Notes: a model not told the origin generated them from the sequence alone. A stretch of 41,876 nt of DNA from Chitinophagaceae bacterium (GCA_028288595.1 JAQBNK010000004.1:1-41876), one strand, 5' to 3'; positions 1 to 11,039 are shown, counted from the stretch's first letter. Made by a program: numbers and translations.

Positions 1-33
1 TTTAGCGTTAATTAGCGGTTGTAAAAGCAATAA

Positions 34-2082
<2,049 letters not shown>

Positions 2083-2124
2083 TTGATTAGCAAATTAGAA
2101 AATGAGATAATTAGCAAATGAAAG

Positions 2125-2147
2125 AGCCGGCGAAAGCCGGCTTTTTT
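2125..2147 (+). terminator. Rho-independent terminator of gyrB
   Basis: AGCCGGC (2125-2131) pairs perfectly with GCCGGCT (2136-2142) around a GAAA loop, and a T run (2142-2147) follows. It lies 43 nt downstream of the gyrB stop codon. Confidence 0.85.
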
Positions 2148-2156
2148 ATGTTACGT

Positions 2157-2232
2157 TTTGGCTGAATAAGGTTTCAACTGCCGAAGTGTGCGACACAACA
2201 AAGCTGAAAATGTTACTGGTGCCGGGCCAATA
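2157..2232. repeat. possible structured intergenic element
   Basis: The stretch between the gyrB terminator and the small gene at 2344 holds nested inverted words. An inner GTGT-GCG-ACAC hairpin is enclosed by TTTCA and TGAAA, and GC-rich words such as GCCGGGCC and CTGCCGGGGGCC follow. No coding frame runs through it. It could be a dispersed REP-like element or an RNA leader. No second copy is visible in this window, so the call is tentative. Confidence 0.25.
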
Positions 2233-2343
2233 AAATTAAAAACCTGCCGGGGGCCATTTTTTTTCTTGGACGCATAATATATTTTTTTATACCTTGAGCC
2301 TGCATTATTCATCTGCCTGAGAGGGCCCAAATAAATAATTTCT

Positions 2344-2550
2344 ATGGATACATCAAAAATGATCAAAGCTTACTGCTTAAAAACCAAAGAGAAAAACGTT
2401 CCAATGTTAGACGCGGTTATTGAAAAAACGTCTAAAGGCGGGTTTATTGCTAAGGGCCACGATGGCAAGGGTAATAAAATGTCGGCTATTTTAAGTGAGA
2501 CAAACGCCAATGAAGCAATTAAGAACGGCGTTGCAACAAAAGGATTCTAG
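2344..2550 (+). CDS. small conserved-looking protein of unknown function (68 aa)
   Basis: This 68-aa protein is Lys-, Gly- and Asn-rich and soluble, with no signal peptide or membrane segment. It reads MDTSKMIKAYCLKTKEK at the N-terminus and ends KNGVATKGF. The middle contains KGGFIAKGHDGKGNKM, which looks like a beta-strand/turn segment. I do not recognise a named family. It resembles small cytosolic proteins seen in Bacteroidota genomes, but no function can be assigned. The frame is believable because it fills the gap between the gyrB terminator and mfd, has ordinary codon use, and ends exactly where mfd ends on the other strand. An alternative start is the Met at 2359. The upstream AT-rich stretch (2270-2300) may hold its promoter, but no clean TAnnTTTG is visible. 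Confidence 0.7.
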   Translation: MDTSKMIKAYCLKTKEKNVPMLDAVIEKTSKGGFIAKGHDGKGNKMSAILSETNANEAIKNGVATKGF

Positions 2551-5500
2551 ACCTTTGCGGGTTTTACCACGGCCTGGTGCATATGCTTTAAAAAGCGTTG
2601 CATTTCATCCATGGTTTTGATATCCCCGGCAATTAGAAGGAAATTTTTTCCGGCCTGTTTAAGCCTGGCTTTATTGGTGCCGGTTTGTAAATAAGAAAGA
2701 ATGTCACGGAATAAGCCTGACTCGAAATAAGGAGAGTCAGGCTTATTTATGAAATAACATCTCAAAGTCTGATCTTTTAAAGACATTTTTTCAAAACCCA
2801 ATTCTACCGCCAGCCACCTGCATTTTACGGTAATAATCAGATCTTCAACCTGGGAGGGAATGGGCCCAAACCGGTCTGTTAACTCAGTTACAAATTCTTC
2901 CAGTTCTTTATCGGTTTCACAATTATCAAGTCTTGTATAAAGTGACAACCTTTCTGTAATACTTTCCACATATTCATCCGGGATCAGAATTTCCAGGTCA
3001 GTATCGATTGTACAGTCATGAACAAAATCATCCTGGCGATTTATTTCTTCTTTGAAAAGATCCTTGAAAGAAGTTCGTTTTAATTCCCTGATGGCTTCTT
3101 CTAAAATTTTCTGGTACATCTCGAAACCAATTTCAGCCATGAAGCCACTTTGTTCGCCACCCAGTAAATTTCCTGCACCACGAATATCAAGGTCACGCAT
3201 GGCAATTTGAAAACCACTTCCCAAATCGCTGAATTGCTCAAGTGTTTGTAATCTTTTTCTTGAATCGGACGGCAGTGTACTCATAGGAGGAGCGAGTAAA
3301 TAACAAAAAGCTTTGCGGTTACTTCTGCCTACACGACCCCGTAATTGGTGAAGATCACTTAGTCCAAACTGGTGCGCATTATTTACGATGATAGTATTGA
3401 CGTTGGGGATATCAACACCACTTTCAACAATGTTGGTACAAACAAGTACATCATATTTCCGGTCGATGAAATCAAGGATTTTTTCTTCCAGTTCATGTCC
3501 TTCCATCTGGCCATGTGCAAATGAAACACTTAAGTCGGGGCAAAGATTTTGAATGAGTGCAGACATTTCACCGAGACCATGTACACGGTTATGAATAAAG
3601 AAAACCTGGCCGCCACGTCCCGTTTCATAATAGAGTGCATCACGAATAAAATCAGGATTAAAAACCTGTACTTCCGTTTGTATCGGTTGCCTGTTAGGCG
3701 GCGGCGTATTAATGATGCTAAGATCCCTTGCGCCCATTAAAGAAAACTGCAATGTTCTTGGAATAGGCGTCGCAGTTAATGTAAGAGAATCAACATTTGT
3801 TTTTAGTGTTTTTAATTTCTCTTTATGTCCTACACCGAATTTTTGTTCCTCATCTACGATCATTATTCCGAGCTCTTTAAATTTCACGTCTTTTCCAAGC
3901 AGGGCATGAGTGCCAATGATAATGTCTACTTTTCCTTCAGCCAGTCTTTGCAGCGTTTCTTTTTTTTCTTTGGTTGATTTAAAGCGGTTCACATAATCAA
4001 CAGTAACGGGAAAATCCTTCAGCCGGTCACTAAAAGTTTTAAAGTGTTGAAAAGCAAGAATTGTAGTAGGAACCAGCACGGCAGCTTGTTTTCCATCAAC
4101 AACAGATTTAAATGCAGCACGAATGGCGATCTCAGTTTTACCGAAACCAACATCTCCGCAAACTAACCTGTCCATGGGAGAAGAACTCTCCATATCTTTT
4201 TTTACATCGGCAGTTGCTTTACTCTGGTCAGGCGTGTCTTCATAAATAAATGAGGCCTCCAATTCAGTTTGCATGTAATTATCAGGTGCATGTGCAAACC
4301 CTTGCTGCGCCTTACGTTGCGCATATAATTTGATGAGGTCGAAAGCAATTTCTTTAACCTTGATCTTGGTTTTTTCCTTCAGTTTGTTCCAGACATCGCT
4401 GCCCAGCTTATTAATCTTTGGAACAGAACCTTCTTTACCGGTGTATTTTGAAATTTTATGGAGTGAATTAATGTTCACATATAAAATATCGCTGTCTTTA
4501 TAAATGATACGGACAGCTTCCTGCAATCTTCCATTCACTTCTAATTTTTGCAGGCCGCTATATCTTCCAACACCATGATCGATGTGCGTTACAAAATCGC
4601 CCGGCTGAAGGTCTCTCAACGTTTTTAGCGTGAGCGCCTTGTTTTTATTATAGGCCTGCTTAACCCTGTATTTATGATAACGCTGAAATATCTGGTGATC
4701 AGTATAGCACACCGCTTTCAGATCATGATCAATAAATCCTTCATGAATGCTGGTAGGTACCGGAACAAATTTGATCTCTGTATTCAGATCGGTAAAAATG
4801 CTGTTGAGCCTCTCTAATTGCTTCACCTGCTCAGCAAAAATGTAAATAGAATAACCAGCTGCCTCATGTGCTTTAAGGTCTTTAATCAACAGGTCGAACT
4901 GGCGGTTAAAAGCTGGTTGTGGTTTGGTATTAAATTCAAATTCGAAATTTGAGAGTTGCGGTTTATATCCAAACTCGACAACATGGCGTTGCTGAATTTG
5001 TCTTTCTATAGTTGCGGCAGGAGTGAAGTCCTGCAAGGTTATATTTTTTAAAACTTTTGTATCGTCATCTTCTTCCTCGCCCGATTTAGTAAATGTCGCG
5101 GCAATTTCTAAATAAGCACCAACATCTTCCTCCTGTTCATTGATCTTTTGTTTTATAACGTCCCAATCCTTCAGCCATACAATTGTATTTTCAGGAAGAA
5201 ACTCGAGCAGTGTTACTTTTTCACTCGTATCGAATTGAGTTTCTACGTTCGGAATAATAGAAACCTGTAATAATTTTCTTTCACTTAATTGTGTTTCAGG
5301 ATCGAAAATGCGGATGCTGTCAACTTCATTGCCAAATAATTCAACCCTGTATGGTTTTTCATTTCCGAAAGAATAAATATCAAGTATACCGCCACGTAGA
5401 GCAAACTGGCCCGGCTCATAAACAAAATCGGTCCTGTCAAACCCATACATTACAAAAAGCTCCATCAGGTTTTCCAGGTTCAATGTATCATTTGTTTTTA

Positions 5501-5957
5501 CCTGGATAATATTGCTGCTAAGCGTTTTTGGTAAAACAACTTTTTCAAATACAGCTTCGGGATAAGTGATAATAATTTTCTTATTGCCTCCTGCAGATAA
5601 TTTGGTCAGCGTCTCTGTCCGAAGCATTACATGAGAACTGTTCAGCAGCCTGAAATTTTTCCGGTTCTTAAAAGAGGATGGAAAATAAAATAGGTCGAGG
5701 GCATTGGTCAGGTTCTCAATCGTGTTATGAAAATAAGCAGCTTCTTCAGCATCATTTAAAATAACGAGGTGATTTAATTGCTGGCTTCTTTCATTACCGA
5801 AAACACTGCTGACAATAAATTCTGCACTGCTGCCCTGTAAATTTTTAAGAAATATTTTTTCGCCGGGATTTTCTGTAATGGCATTAGACAGCCTGTCCGC
5901 CAGTTCAAAAAGGCGGGGATTATGTTGATACTTATCCAGCAACTCACTCAAATTCAT
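2547..5957 (-). CDS. mfd: Transcription-repair coupling factor
   Basis: Mfd is an ATP-dependent DNA translocase that removes RNA polymerase stalled at lesions and recruits UvrA/UvrB for nucleotide excision repair. The 1136-aa length is typical. The N-terminal third is the UvrB-like interaction module. Next comes a CarD-like RNA-polymerase-interacting domain (LQPGDFVTHIDHGVGRYSG region). The helicase core has Walker A GDVGFGKTEI (about 601-610), DEEQ (about 701-704) and TLTATPIPRT. The TRCF C-terminal domain closes the protein. A perfect -7 element lies 10 nt before the start codon, so the leader is very short. The last codon and stop overlap the stop of the small convergent gene through a shared CTAG. 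Confidence 0.97.
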   Translation of the reverse strand: MNLSELLDKYQHNPRLFELADRLSNAITENPGEKIFLKNLQGSSAEFIVSSVFGNERSQQLNHLVILNDAEEAAYFHNTIENLTNALDLFYFPSSFKNRKNFRLLNSSHVMLRTETLTKLSAGGNKKIIITYPEAVFEKVVLPKTLSSNIIQVKTNDTLNLENLMELFVMYGFDRTDFVYEPGQFALRGGILDIYSFGNEKPYRVELFGNEVDSIRIFDPETQLSERKLLQVSIIPNVETQFDTSEKVTLLEFLPENTIVWLKDWDVIKQKINEQEEDVGAYLEIAATFTKSGEEEDDDTKVLKNITLQDFTPAATIERQIQQRHVVEFGYKPQLSNFEFEFNTKPQPAFNRQFDLLIKDLKAHEAAGYSIYIFAEQVKQLERLNSIFTDLNTEIKFVPVPTSIHEGFIDHDLKAVCYTDHQIFQRYHKYRVKQAYNKNKALTLKTLRDLQPGDFVTHIDHGVGRYSGLQKLEVNGRLQEAVRIIYKDSDILYVNINSLHKISKYTGKEGSVPKINKLGSDVWNKLKEKTKIKVKEIAFDLIKLYAQRKAQQGFAHAPDNYMQTELEASFIYEDTPDQSKATADVKKDMESSSPMDRLVCGDVGFGKTEIAIRAAFKSVVDGKQAAVLVPTTILAFQHFKTFSDRLKDFPVTVDYVNRFKSTKEKKETLQRLAEGKVDIIIGTHALLGKDVKFKELGIMIVDEEQKFGVGHKEKLKTLKTNVDSLTLTATPIPRTLQFSLMGARDLSIINTPPPNRQPIQTEVQVFNPDFIRDALYYETGRGGQVFFIHNRVHGLGEMSALIQNLCPDLSVSFAHGQMEGHELEEKILDFIDRKYDVLVCTNIVESGVDIPNVNTIIVNNAHQFGLSDLHQLRGRVGRSNRKAFCYLLAPPMSTLPSDSRKRLQTLEQFSDLGSGFQIAMRDLDIRGAGNLLGGEQSGFMAEIGFEMYQKILEEAIRELKRTSFKDLFKEEINRQDDFVHDCTIDTDLEILIPDEYVESITERLSLYTRLDNCETDKELEEFVTELTDRFGPIPSQVEDLIITVKCRWLAVELGFEKMSLKDQTLRCYFINKPDSPYFESGLFRDILSYLQTGTNKARLKQAGKNFLLIAGDIKTMDEMQRFLKHMHQAVVKPAKV

Positions 5958-5967
5958 AAACCGGGCG

Positions 5968-5975
5968 CAAAGATA
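5968..5975 (-). promoter_or_regulatory. -7 promoter element of mfd
   Basis: On the minus strand this reads TATCTTTG, an exact match to the Bacteroidota -7 consensus TAnnTTTG, and it ends 10 nt before the mfd ATG. The -33 element is poor; the best candidate is ATTG with a 21-bp spacer. A very short leader is implied. Confidence 0.55.
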
Positions 5976-5987
5976 AGCAAGTCAGGG

Positions 5988-6075
5988 GTCATTTGTCAAT
6001 AGACATTAGTCATTTAAGGGGTTAACTGCTGACTAACGATTAATGGCAATTGGCAATTGACTATTGACCAATGAC
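5988..6075. repeat. imperfect inverted repeat in the mfd / flavoprotein divergent region
   Basis: GTCATTTGTCAATAGACA (5988-6005) faces TGACTATTGACCAATGAC (6058-6075). Sixteen of 18 positions match in inverted orientation. The 52-nt centre holds further related words (TAATGGCAATTGGCAATTG). It is non-coding and lies between two divergent genes. Confidence 0.65.
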
Positions 6076-6123
6076 AATCTTCTGACTTAACAAAAGTTTT
6101 ATATCTTCCAAAAAACAAAACCC

Positions 6124-6852
6124 ATGCTTGAACCCTGGCGCACCGGCAAGGTCATCAGTATTGAAAATGTCGGAGATGCAGTTAAAAGATTTTTCATCCA
6201 GATACCCGAGGTGGATGTCTTTAATTTTAAACCCGGGCAGTTTGTCACCCTCGATCTTCCAATACACGAAAAGAAAAACAAGCGGTGGAGAAGTTATTCC
6301 ATTGCTTCCCACCCGGATGGCACGAATGTAATTGAACTGATTATTGTTTTGCTGGAAGGTGGGTTGGGAACCACCTATTTGTTTAATGAAGTGTCGGTTG
6401 GCAGCGAGCTTACATTAAGAGGTCCGCAGGGCGTGTTCACTTTACCACAAGAGATTGATAAGGACCTCTATTTTATTTGCACAGGAACGGGCATTGCGCC
6501 TTTCCGGTCGATGGCCCATTATATCCGTGAACATAATATTCCACACAAAAATATTCATTTGATCTTTGGATGCCGGTTACTATGTGATGCACTTTATGGA
6601 GAAGAATTAAAAGCACTGGAAAAAGAATTACCGGGATTTATTTACACCCCTACTTTTTCGAGGGAACCGGTTACGGTTGAAAATATAAAAAGGGGTTACG
6701 TGCATGATGTGTATGAAGAGATTTTAAAAGATGATAAGCCGCCTGCACACTTTTATTTATGCGGCTGGAAAAGAATGATCGATGAAGCGAAGCAAAGAAT
6801 TATAGCGCTTGGATATGACAGGCATGATATACACCTTGAATTGTATGGATAA
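6124..6852 (+). CDS. ferredoxin-NADP(+) reductase-like FAD-binding oxidoreductase
   Basis: This 242-aa flavoprotein of the ferredoxin-NADP reductase superfamily would move electrons between NAD(P)H and a redox partner. The FAD-binding barrel carries RSYS (residues 56-59), the canonical flavin-contacting motif. It is followed by GTGIAPFRSM (about 121-130), the nicotinamide-binding loop, then YLCGWKRMI (about 212) and a C-terminal HLELYG. It has no fused 2Fe-2S ferredoxin domain and no signal peptide, so it is a stand-alone cytoplasmic reductase. The ATG at 6124 gives the usual N-terminus just before the first barrel strand. It stands alone between mfd and a TonB-dependent receptor, so the partner protein is not evident. 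Confidence 0.88.
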   Translation: MLEPWRTGKVISIENVGDAVKRFFIQIPEVDVFNFKPGQFVTLDLPIHEKKNKRWRSYSIASHPDGTNVIELIIVLLEGGLGTTYLFNEVSVGSELTLRGPQGVFTLPQEIDKDLYFICTGTGIAPFRSMAHYIREHNIPHKNIHLIFGCRLLCDALYGEELKALEKELPGFIYTPTFSREPVTVENIKRGYVHDVYEEILKDDKPPAHFYLCGWKRMIDEAKQRIIALGYDRHDIHLELYG

Positions 6853-7060
6853 TTTTTTTTTGAGACGGATTGAGTATAACTAATTCATATTTTTTCCCCT
6901 ACTATTTTCTTTTTCTGTTTCGGTCATTGTTTACCCTTGAGACTTCCTGCAGGTGTCATACCGCACTTCTGCTTCAATTTATTTATCACCCTTGAGCCCT
7001 TTGTGTCACTGAGTTACAGCGTTTCCCAAAACAGCCTGATGAAACAATAGTAAAAATAAA

Positions 7061-7091
7061 TTTGGCAGATTTAAATACCCTACTAATTTTG
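7061..7091 (+). promoter_or_regulatory. Bacteroidota-type promoter of the TonB-dependent receptor
   Basis: TTTG (7061-7064), exactly 19 bp, then TAATTTTG (7084-7091) match the -33 and -7 consensus for the primary sigma factor of Bacteroidota. The -7 element ends 17 nt before the ATG, implying a leader of roughly 10 nt. Confidence 0.75.
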
Positions 7092-7108
7092 TAGACTTAA
7101 TATAGGAT

Positions 7109-9913
7109 ATGAAGAAACTACTGCTGGGTTTATTATTTGTGCTTTTGTTTACCAGTTTATCAGCCCAGGAAACGTATACGCTTTCAGGACGAATTTTTGA
7201 TTCAACCAATCAGAAAGGATTGATCAGTGCTTCGGTGCGTATTAAGGGAACAGGGTCCGGAGCTGTAACCAATGATAACGGCGACTTCCTCTTAAAAACA
7301 ATTCATAAGATACCGCTTACCTTACTTGTTTCGTCTGTTGGATATAAAACACAGGAGTTTTTTGTCTCCAGGAATACCAGCAGTTTAAGTATCGCATTAA
7401 ATGCAGAAACGGTTCTGGTAGATCAGCTGGTAGTAACGGCTTCAAGAAAAGCAGAAAGCATTCTTAGGTCGCCGGTAACAATTGAAAAGCTGGATATCAA
7501 AAGTATTCGTGAAAGCCCCTCACCGACTTTTTATGATGCGCTTGAAAATGTAAAAGGTGTGCAGATGCTTACTTTGAGCATGGGATATAAGGTTCCAAAT
7601 ACACGCGGTTTTACGGGAACAACAAATTCAAGATTTTTACAAATGGTGGATGGTATCGATAATATTTCCCCGGGTATTGGCGCACCGGTTGGAAATGCTT
7701 TTGGGCCAACGGAACTCGATATCGAAAGCGTAGAACTTATACCAGGTGCAGCTTCTGCATTATATGGATTGAACGCTGTTAACGGAATTGCTAATCTCAA
7801 AACAAAATCTCCTTTTAAGTTTGAAGGATTAAGCGTGTATCAAAAACTTGGCGTAAACCATGTTGACAATCGTGATCATGCAGCAGCATTGTACACTGAA
7901 TCAGCGATACGTTATGCAAAAGTTATTGGAAAAAAGTTTGCTTTTAAATTGAATGCTGCTTATTCACATGGAACAGACTGGGTGGCAAGTAACACGCACG
8001 ATCAGTATTTTGATGCGGGAAATAAAACTAATCTGTCACTTGCGGCTAATAATCCTGCGGCTGATCTTATTAATCGTTATGGTGATGAATACAACAGCGA
8101 TCTGCGAACGCTTACCTTGAATGGGAAGAAATATGACGTGAGCAGAACCGGTTATTTAGAAAAAGATCTGACTGATTATACTGTAAAGAATGCCAAGTTT
8201 GATGCTGGCGTTTTTTATAAAATAACACCTAACACAGAACTCTCTTATTCTTATCGTTTCGGCTCTGTAAGTAATTATGATCAGCGTGGAAACAGGATCA
8301 GGCTAGATGGAGAAAAAGTACAACAACATAAAATTGAACTGACAGGAAAATATTTGCAGTTGCGGGGATATTATACAAGAGAAAATACAGGCGACTCTTA
8401 CAACTTCAGACCACTGGGCGAGAATATTGATCTGGCATTTAAAAAGCCAACGCAATGGTACAACGATTATACAACCGCATTTAATACGGCTATTAATACG
8501 GGCAATACAGTAGAAGGTGCACACGCTGCTGCAAGGACGGCCGCAGATAACGGGCGTTTTATTCCAGGTACAGCTGCGTTTGACAGCGTGCTGAATAAGA
8601 TCACTCATACTAATAACTGGGATACCGTTGGTGCAGCACTGATTTTGAAATCAGGGTTTGTCCATTTAGAAGGACAATATGACTGGAGCGGTTTGATACA
8701 TGGTATTCAAATTCTAACCGGATTCAATTACCGTAATTATGTGATCTCTCCCGATGGAAATAATTATGTGAACCCTGATGCGTATGCGAACCCTAAATTA
8801 AGTGCCACGGATTTCCATTATTACAGTTATGGCGGATTTGTACAGGCAACTAAAAGTTTATTTGCGGATAAATTAAAAGCAACGGTTTCTTTCCGGGTTG
8901 ATAAATCAGAATATTTCGAACCGAAAATTAACCCCCGGATTGCTTTCGTTTATTCTCCAACACAACGGCATAATTTCAGAATATCATTTCAGAATGGGTA
9001 TCGGTTTCCTACTTTGTTCGAAGGTTTTGCTTACGTAAATAACGGTGGAGTGCGAAGACTGGGAGGTTTAAAAGTTACCTCAGAACATTTAGGGGTGTTT
9101 GAAAATTCTTACATCAATACTTCCGTAACCGCATTTAAAAATGCAGTAAACAACGATGTAAATAATGGCATGAACCAGAATACCGCTATTCAAAAAGAAA
9201 CCTCACTCCTCGTAAAAACAAATTATACTTACCTGCAGCCAGAGCACATTAATTCTTTTGAGATCGGGTACAAAGGTTACTGGCTCAATCATAAATTATT
9301 TATTGATGTTGATTATTATTTCAGTGCCTATGATCATTTTATTGGACAGTTAGATGTTACGCAACCGTATAAAGGTGTTATTGGAACAACCGGTGGCGTT
9401 AACGACAGCACAGCGTTCTATACTTACAACGGGGGTAAGCAGGTTAACAAATATAAAATGTGGACGAACTCTACCAGCGCCGTTACCAACCAGGGCGTAG
9501 AAGCTGGAGTCAATTATAATTTTTATAAAGGATACAGTATTGGCGCAAATGCAAGTTATGCGGCACTTGCAAATATATCTGCGGCGGATGCCTTCATACC
9601 TGCATTTAACACGCCATCGTGGATCACTAACCTCACATTTAGCAATAGTGAAGTAGCGAGGAATACAGGTTTCAATTTAGTGTGGCACTGGCAGAATTCA
9701 TTCGACTGGGCAAGCCCGCTGGCAACAGGAAAAGTACCTGCTTACGGAACATTAGACGCACAGGTAAATCATCGTTTTACCAAAGTAAATACGACTGTTA
9801 AGTTTGGTGCAACTAATATTTTAAACAAAAGATATTATCAATATTTGGGTGGGCCGGTGATTGGAGGGTTTTATTATTTCACTGTTACGTTTGATGCGAA
9901 CCGGAAAACATAA
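7109..9913 (+). CDS. TonB-dependent outer-membrane receptor
   Basis: This 934-aa outer-membrane transporter is powered by TonB/ExbBD. A signal peptide (about residues 1-19, ending LSAQ) is followed by a carboxypeptidase-regulatory-like beta-sandwich (about 23-107), the TonB-box/plug segment starting near QLVVTASRKAES (about 106), the plug (ending around ALYGLNAVNGIANL) and a long beta-barrel. The plug lacks the VVVVGYGTQ signature of SusC proteins, and no SusD gene follows. It therefore looks like a classic siderophore, cobalamin or small-substrate receptor, with substrate unknown. The gene stands alone with its own promoter. A large inverted repeat lies just after its stop codon. Confidence 0.92.
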   Translation: MKKLLLGLLFVLLFTSLSAQETYTLSGRIFDSTNQKGLISASVRIKGTGSGAVTNDNGDFLLKTIHKIPLTLLVSSVGYKTQEFFVSRNTSSLSIALNAETVLVDQLVVTASRKAESILRSPVTIEKLDIKSIRESPSPTFYDALENVKGVQMLTLSMGYKVPNTRGFTGTTNSRFLQMVDGIDNISPGIGAPVGNAFGPTELDIESVELIPGAASALYGLNAVNGIANLKTKSPFKFEGLSVYQKLGVNHVDNRDHAAALYTESAIRYAKVIGKKFAFKLNAAYSHGTDWVASNTHDQYFDAGNKTNLSLAANNPAADLINRYGDEYNSDLRTLTLNGKKYDVSRTGYLEKDLTDYTVKNAKFDAGVFYKITPNTELSYSYRFGSVSNYDQRGNRIRLDGEKVQQHKIELTGKYLQLRGYYTRENTGDSYNFRPLGENIDLAFKKPTQWYNDYTTAFNTAINTGNTVEGAHAAARTAADNGRFIPGTAAFDSVLNKITHTNNWDTVGAALILKSGFVHLEGQYDWSGLIHGIQILTGFNYRNYVISPDGNNYVNPDAYANPKLSATDFHYYSYGGFVQATKSLFADKLKATVSFRVDKSEYFEPKINPRIAFVYSPTQRHNFRISFQNGYRFPTLFEGFAYVNNGGVRRLGGLKVTSEHLGVFENSYINTSVTAFKNAVNNDVNNGMNQNTAIQKETSLLVKTNYTYLQPEHINSFEIGYKGYWLNHKLFIDVDYYFSAYDHFIGQLDVTQPYKGVIGTTGGVNDSTAFYTYNGGKQVNKYKMWTNSTSAVTNQGVEAGVNYNFYKGYSIGANASYAALANISAADAFIPAFNTPSWITNLTFSNSEVARNTGFNLVWHWQNSFDWASPLATGKVPAYGTLDAQVNHRFTKVNTTVKFGATNILNKRYYQYLGGPVIGGFYYFTVTFDANRKT

Positions 9914-9936
9914 TACTGCTCCAAAGCTGGAGAAAG

Positions 9937-10012
9937 AAATCACAGAGGCACAAAAGCACAGAGCATCACAGAGAACCGCTGTGTAACTCCTGCCTTTGTG
10001 CCTCTGTGATTT
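9937..10012. repeat. 18-bp perfect inverted repeat of the CACAGAGGCACAAA type
   Basis: AAATCACAGAGGCACAAA (9937-9954) is exactly complementary to TTTGTGCCTCTGTGATTT (9995-10012), with a 40-nt spacer. The spacer itself contains more CACAGAG and CTGTGT words. It sits 24 nt after the receptor stop codon and could form a long hairpin in the transcript. It may act as a terminator or mRNA 3' end, although only a short T-rich stretch follows. Confidence 0.8.
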
Positions 10013-10070
10013 TCATTTTTCTGCGAATTCCGTGATTTCCGCGAGAAACATCTTCGTGATTGTTCTTATC

Positions 10071-10102
10071 GTTGCGTCTTCCTGGCAAATCTCTTAGCTT
10101 TG
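10071..10102 (+). promoter_or_regulatory. promoter of the DUF72 gene
   Basis: TAGCTTTG (10095-10102) is an exact TAnnTTTG match. A weaker -33 element, GTTG (10071-10074), lies 20 bp upstream. The -7 element ends 14 nt before the ATG at 10117. This supports that ATG over the upstream TTG at 10060, which would place the start in front of the promoter. Confidence 0.55.
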
Positions 10103-10116
10103 AAAAAAACCTCCCC

Positions 10117-11022
10117 ATGGATTTTGGCCGCGTTCCCGACAACCAGGTAGACTTGGTCAATTTTTCTTTGCCTGCAGAACCTGCCTTTAATAAAAAAATA
10201 TTGAAAGGAAAGAAAGCGGCTCATCCCAAAGTATATGTCGGCTGTGCAAAATGGGGCCGCAAAGAATGGGTAGGCAAAATCTATCCTAAGGGAACAAAAG
10301 ACGCACAGTTCCTTGATCATTATGTAAAACATTACAATAGCATTGAATTAAATGCAACACATTATAAGATTCAGCCACCGGCACAAATAAAACAATGGTC
10401 AGACAAAGCTGAGGGAAGAGATTTTATTTTTTGTCCTAAGGTGCCGCAGGCGATCAGTCACTTCAGTGGCTTTGGTGAAAAAGCACAAGCATTAACCAAT
10501 TCTTTTCTTGAAGGAGTTTATGAATTTGGCGATCATCTCGGCCCCATCTTTTTACAGGTGAGTGAAAGATATGCACCGGCAAGAAAAGAAAGTCTGATCG
10601 CTTACCTGCAGTTACTTCCCAAGGACCTGCAGTTCTTTTTAGAAGTAAGGCATCCTGAATGGTTTTTAAATGAGACGAGTGAAGATTTATTTACCGTGCT
10701 GAAGAAAATAAAGATTGGTGCCGTAATAACAGACACTGCCGGAAGAAGAGATTGTTGTCACATGCATTTAACCGTACCAAAAGCTTTCATACGTTTTGTA
10801 GGAAACAGTTTACATAAAACAGATTTCACCAGAATAGACGAGTGGGTTGAACGGATTAAATACTGGCTTAGCAACGGCTTGCAGGAACTTTATTTTTTCA
10901 TGCACATGCATGATGAAGCGACTTCGCCGGAGCTGACCGTTTATTTAGTTGATAAATTAAATCCAGCTTGTGGGCTGGAGTTGATAAAGCCCGAATTTGA
11001 AAAACAGGGTAAGTTGTTTTAG
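10117..11022 (+). CDS. DUF72 family protein
   Basis: This protein of about 301 aa belongs to the DUF72 (YecE-like) family, a TIM-barrel fold of unknown activity. Family features are VYVGCAKWGRKEWVGKIYP near the N-terminus, NSIELNATHY, FCPKVPQAISH, FLEVRHPEWF and the C-terminal YFFMHMHDEATSPE. No signal peptide or membrane segment is present. I chose the ATG at 10117 because the longer frame would begin with TTG and overlap the predicted promoter. It converges on the lipoprotein gene at 11040 with only 17 nt between the stops and no visible terminator. The family is secure; the biochemical role is not known. Confidence 0.9.
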   Translation: MDFGRVPDNQVDLVNFSLPAEPAFNKKILKGKKAAHPKVYVGCAKWGRKEWVGKIYPKGTKDAQFLDHYVKHYNSIELNATHYKIQPPAQIKQWSDKAEGRDFIFCPKVPQAISHFSGFGEKAQALTNSFLEGVYEFGDHLGPIFLQVSERYAPARKESLIAYLQLLPKDLQFFLEVRHPEWFLNETSEDLFTVLKKIKIGAVITDTAGRRDCCHMHLTVPKAFIRFVGNSLHKTDFTRIDEWVERIKYWLSNGLQELYFFMHMHDEATSPELTVYLVDKLNPACGLELIKPEFEKQGKLF

Positions 11023-11039
11023 GGAATGTTTCAACAATT

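Noticed and set aside
6933-6996. ACCCTTGAG present twice (6933-6941 and 6988-6996) upstream of the TonB receptor promoter
   Set aside because: A nine-base direct repeat 55 bp apart with no symmetry or conserved spacing to the promoter is compatible with chance.
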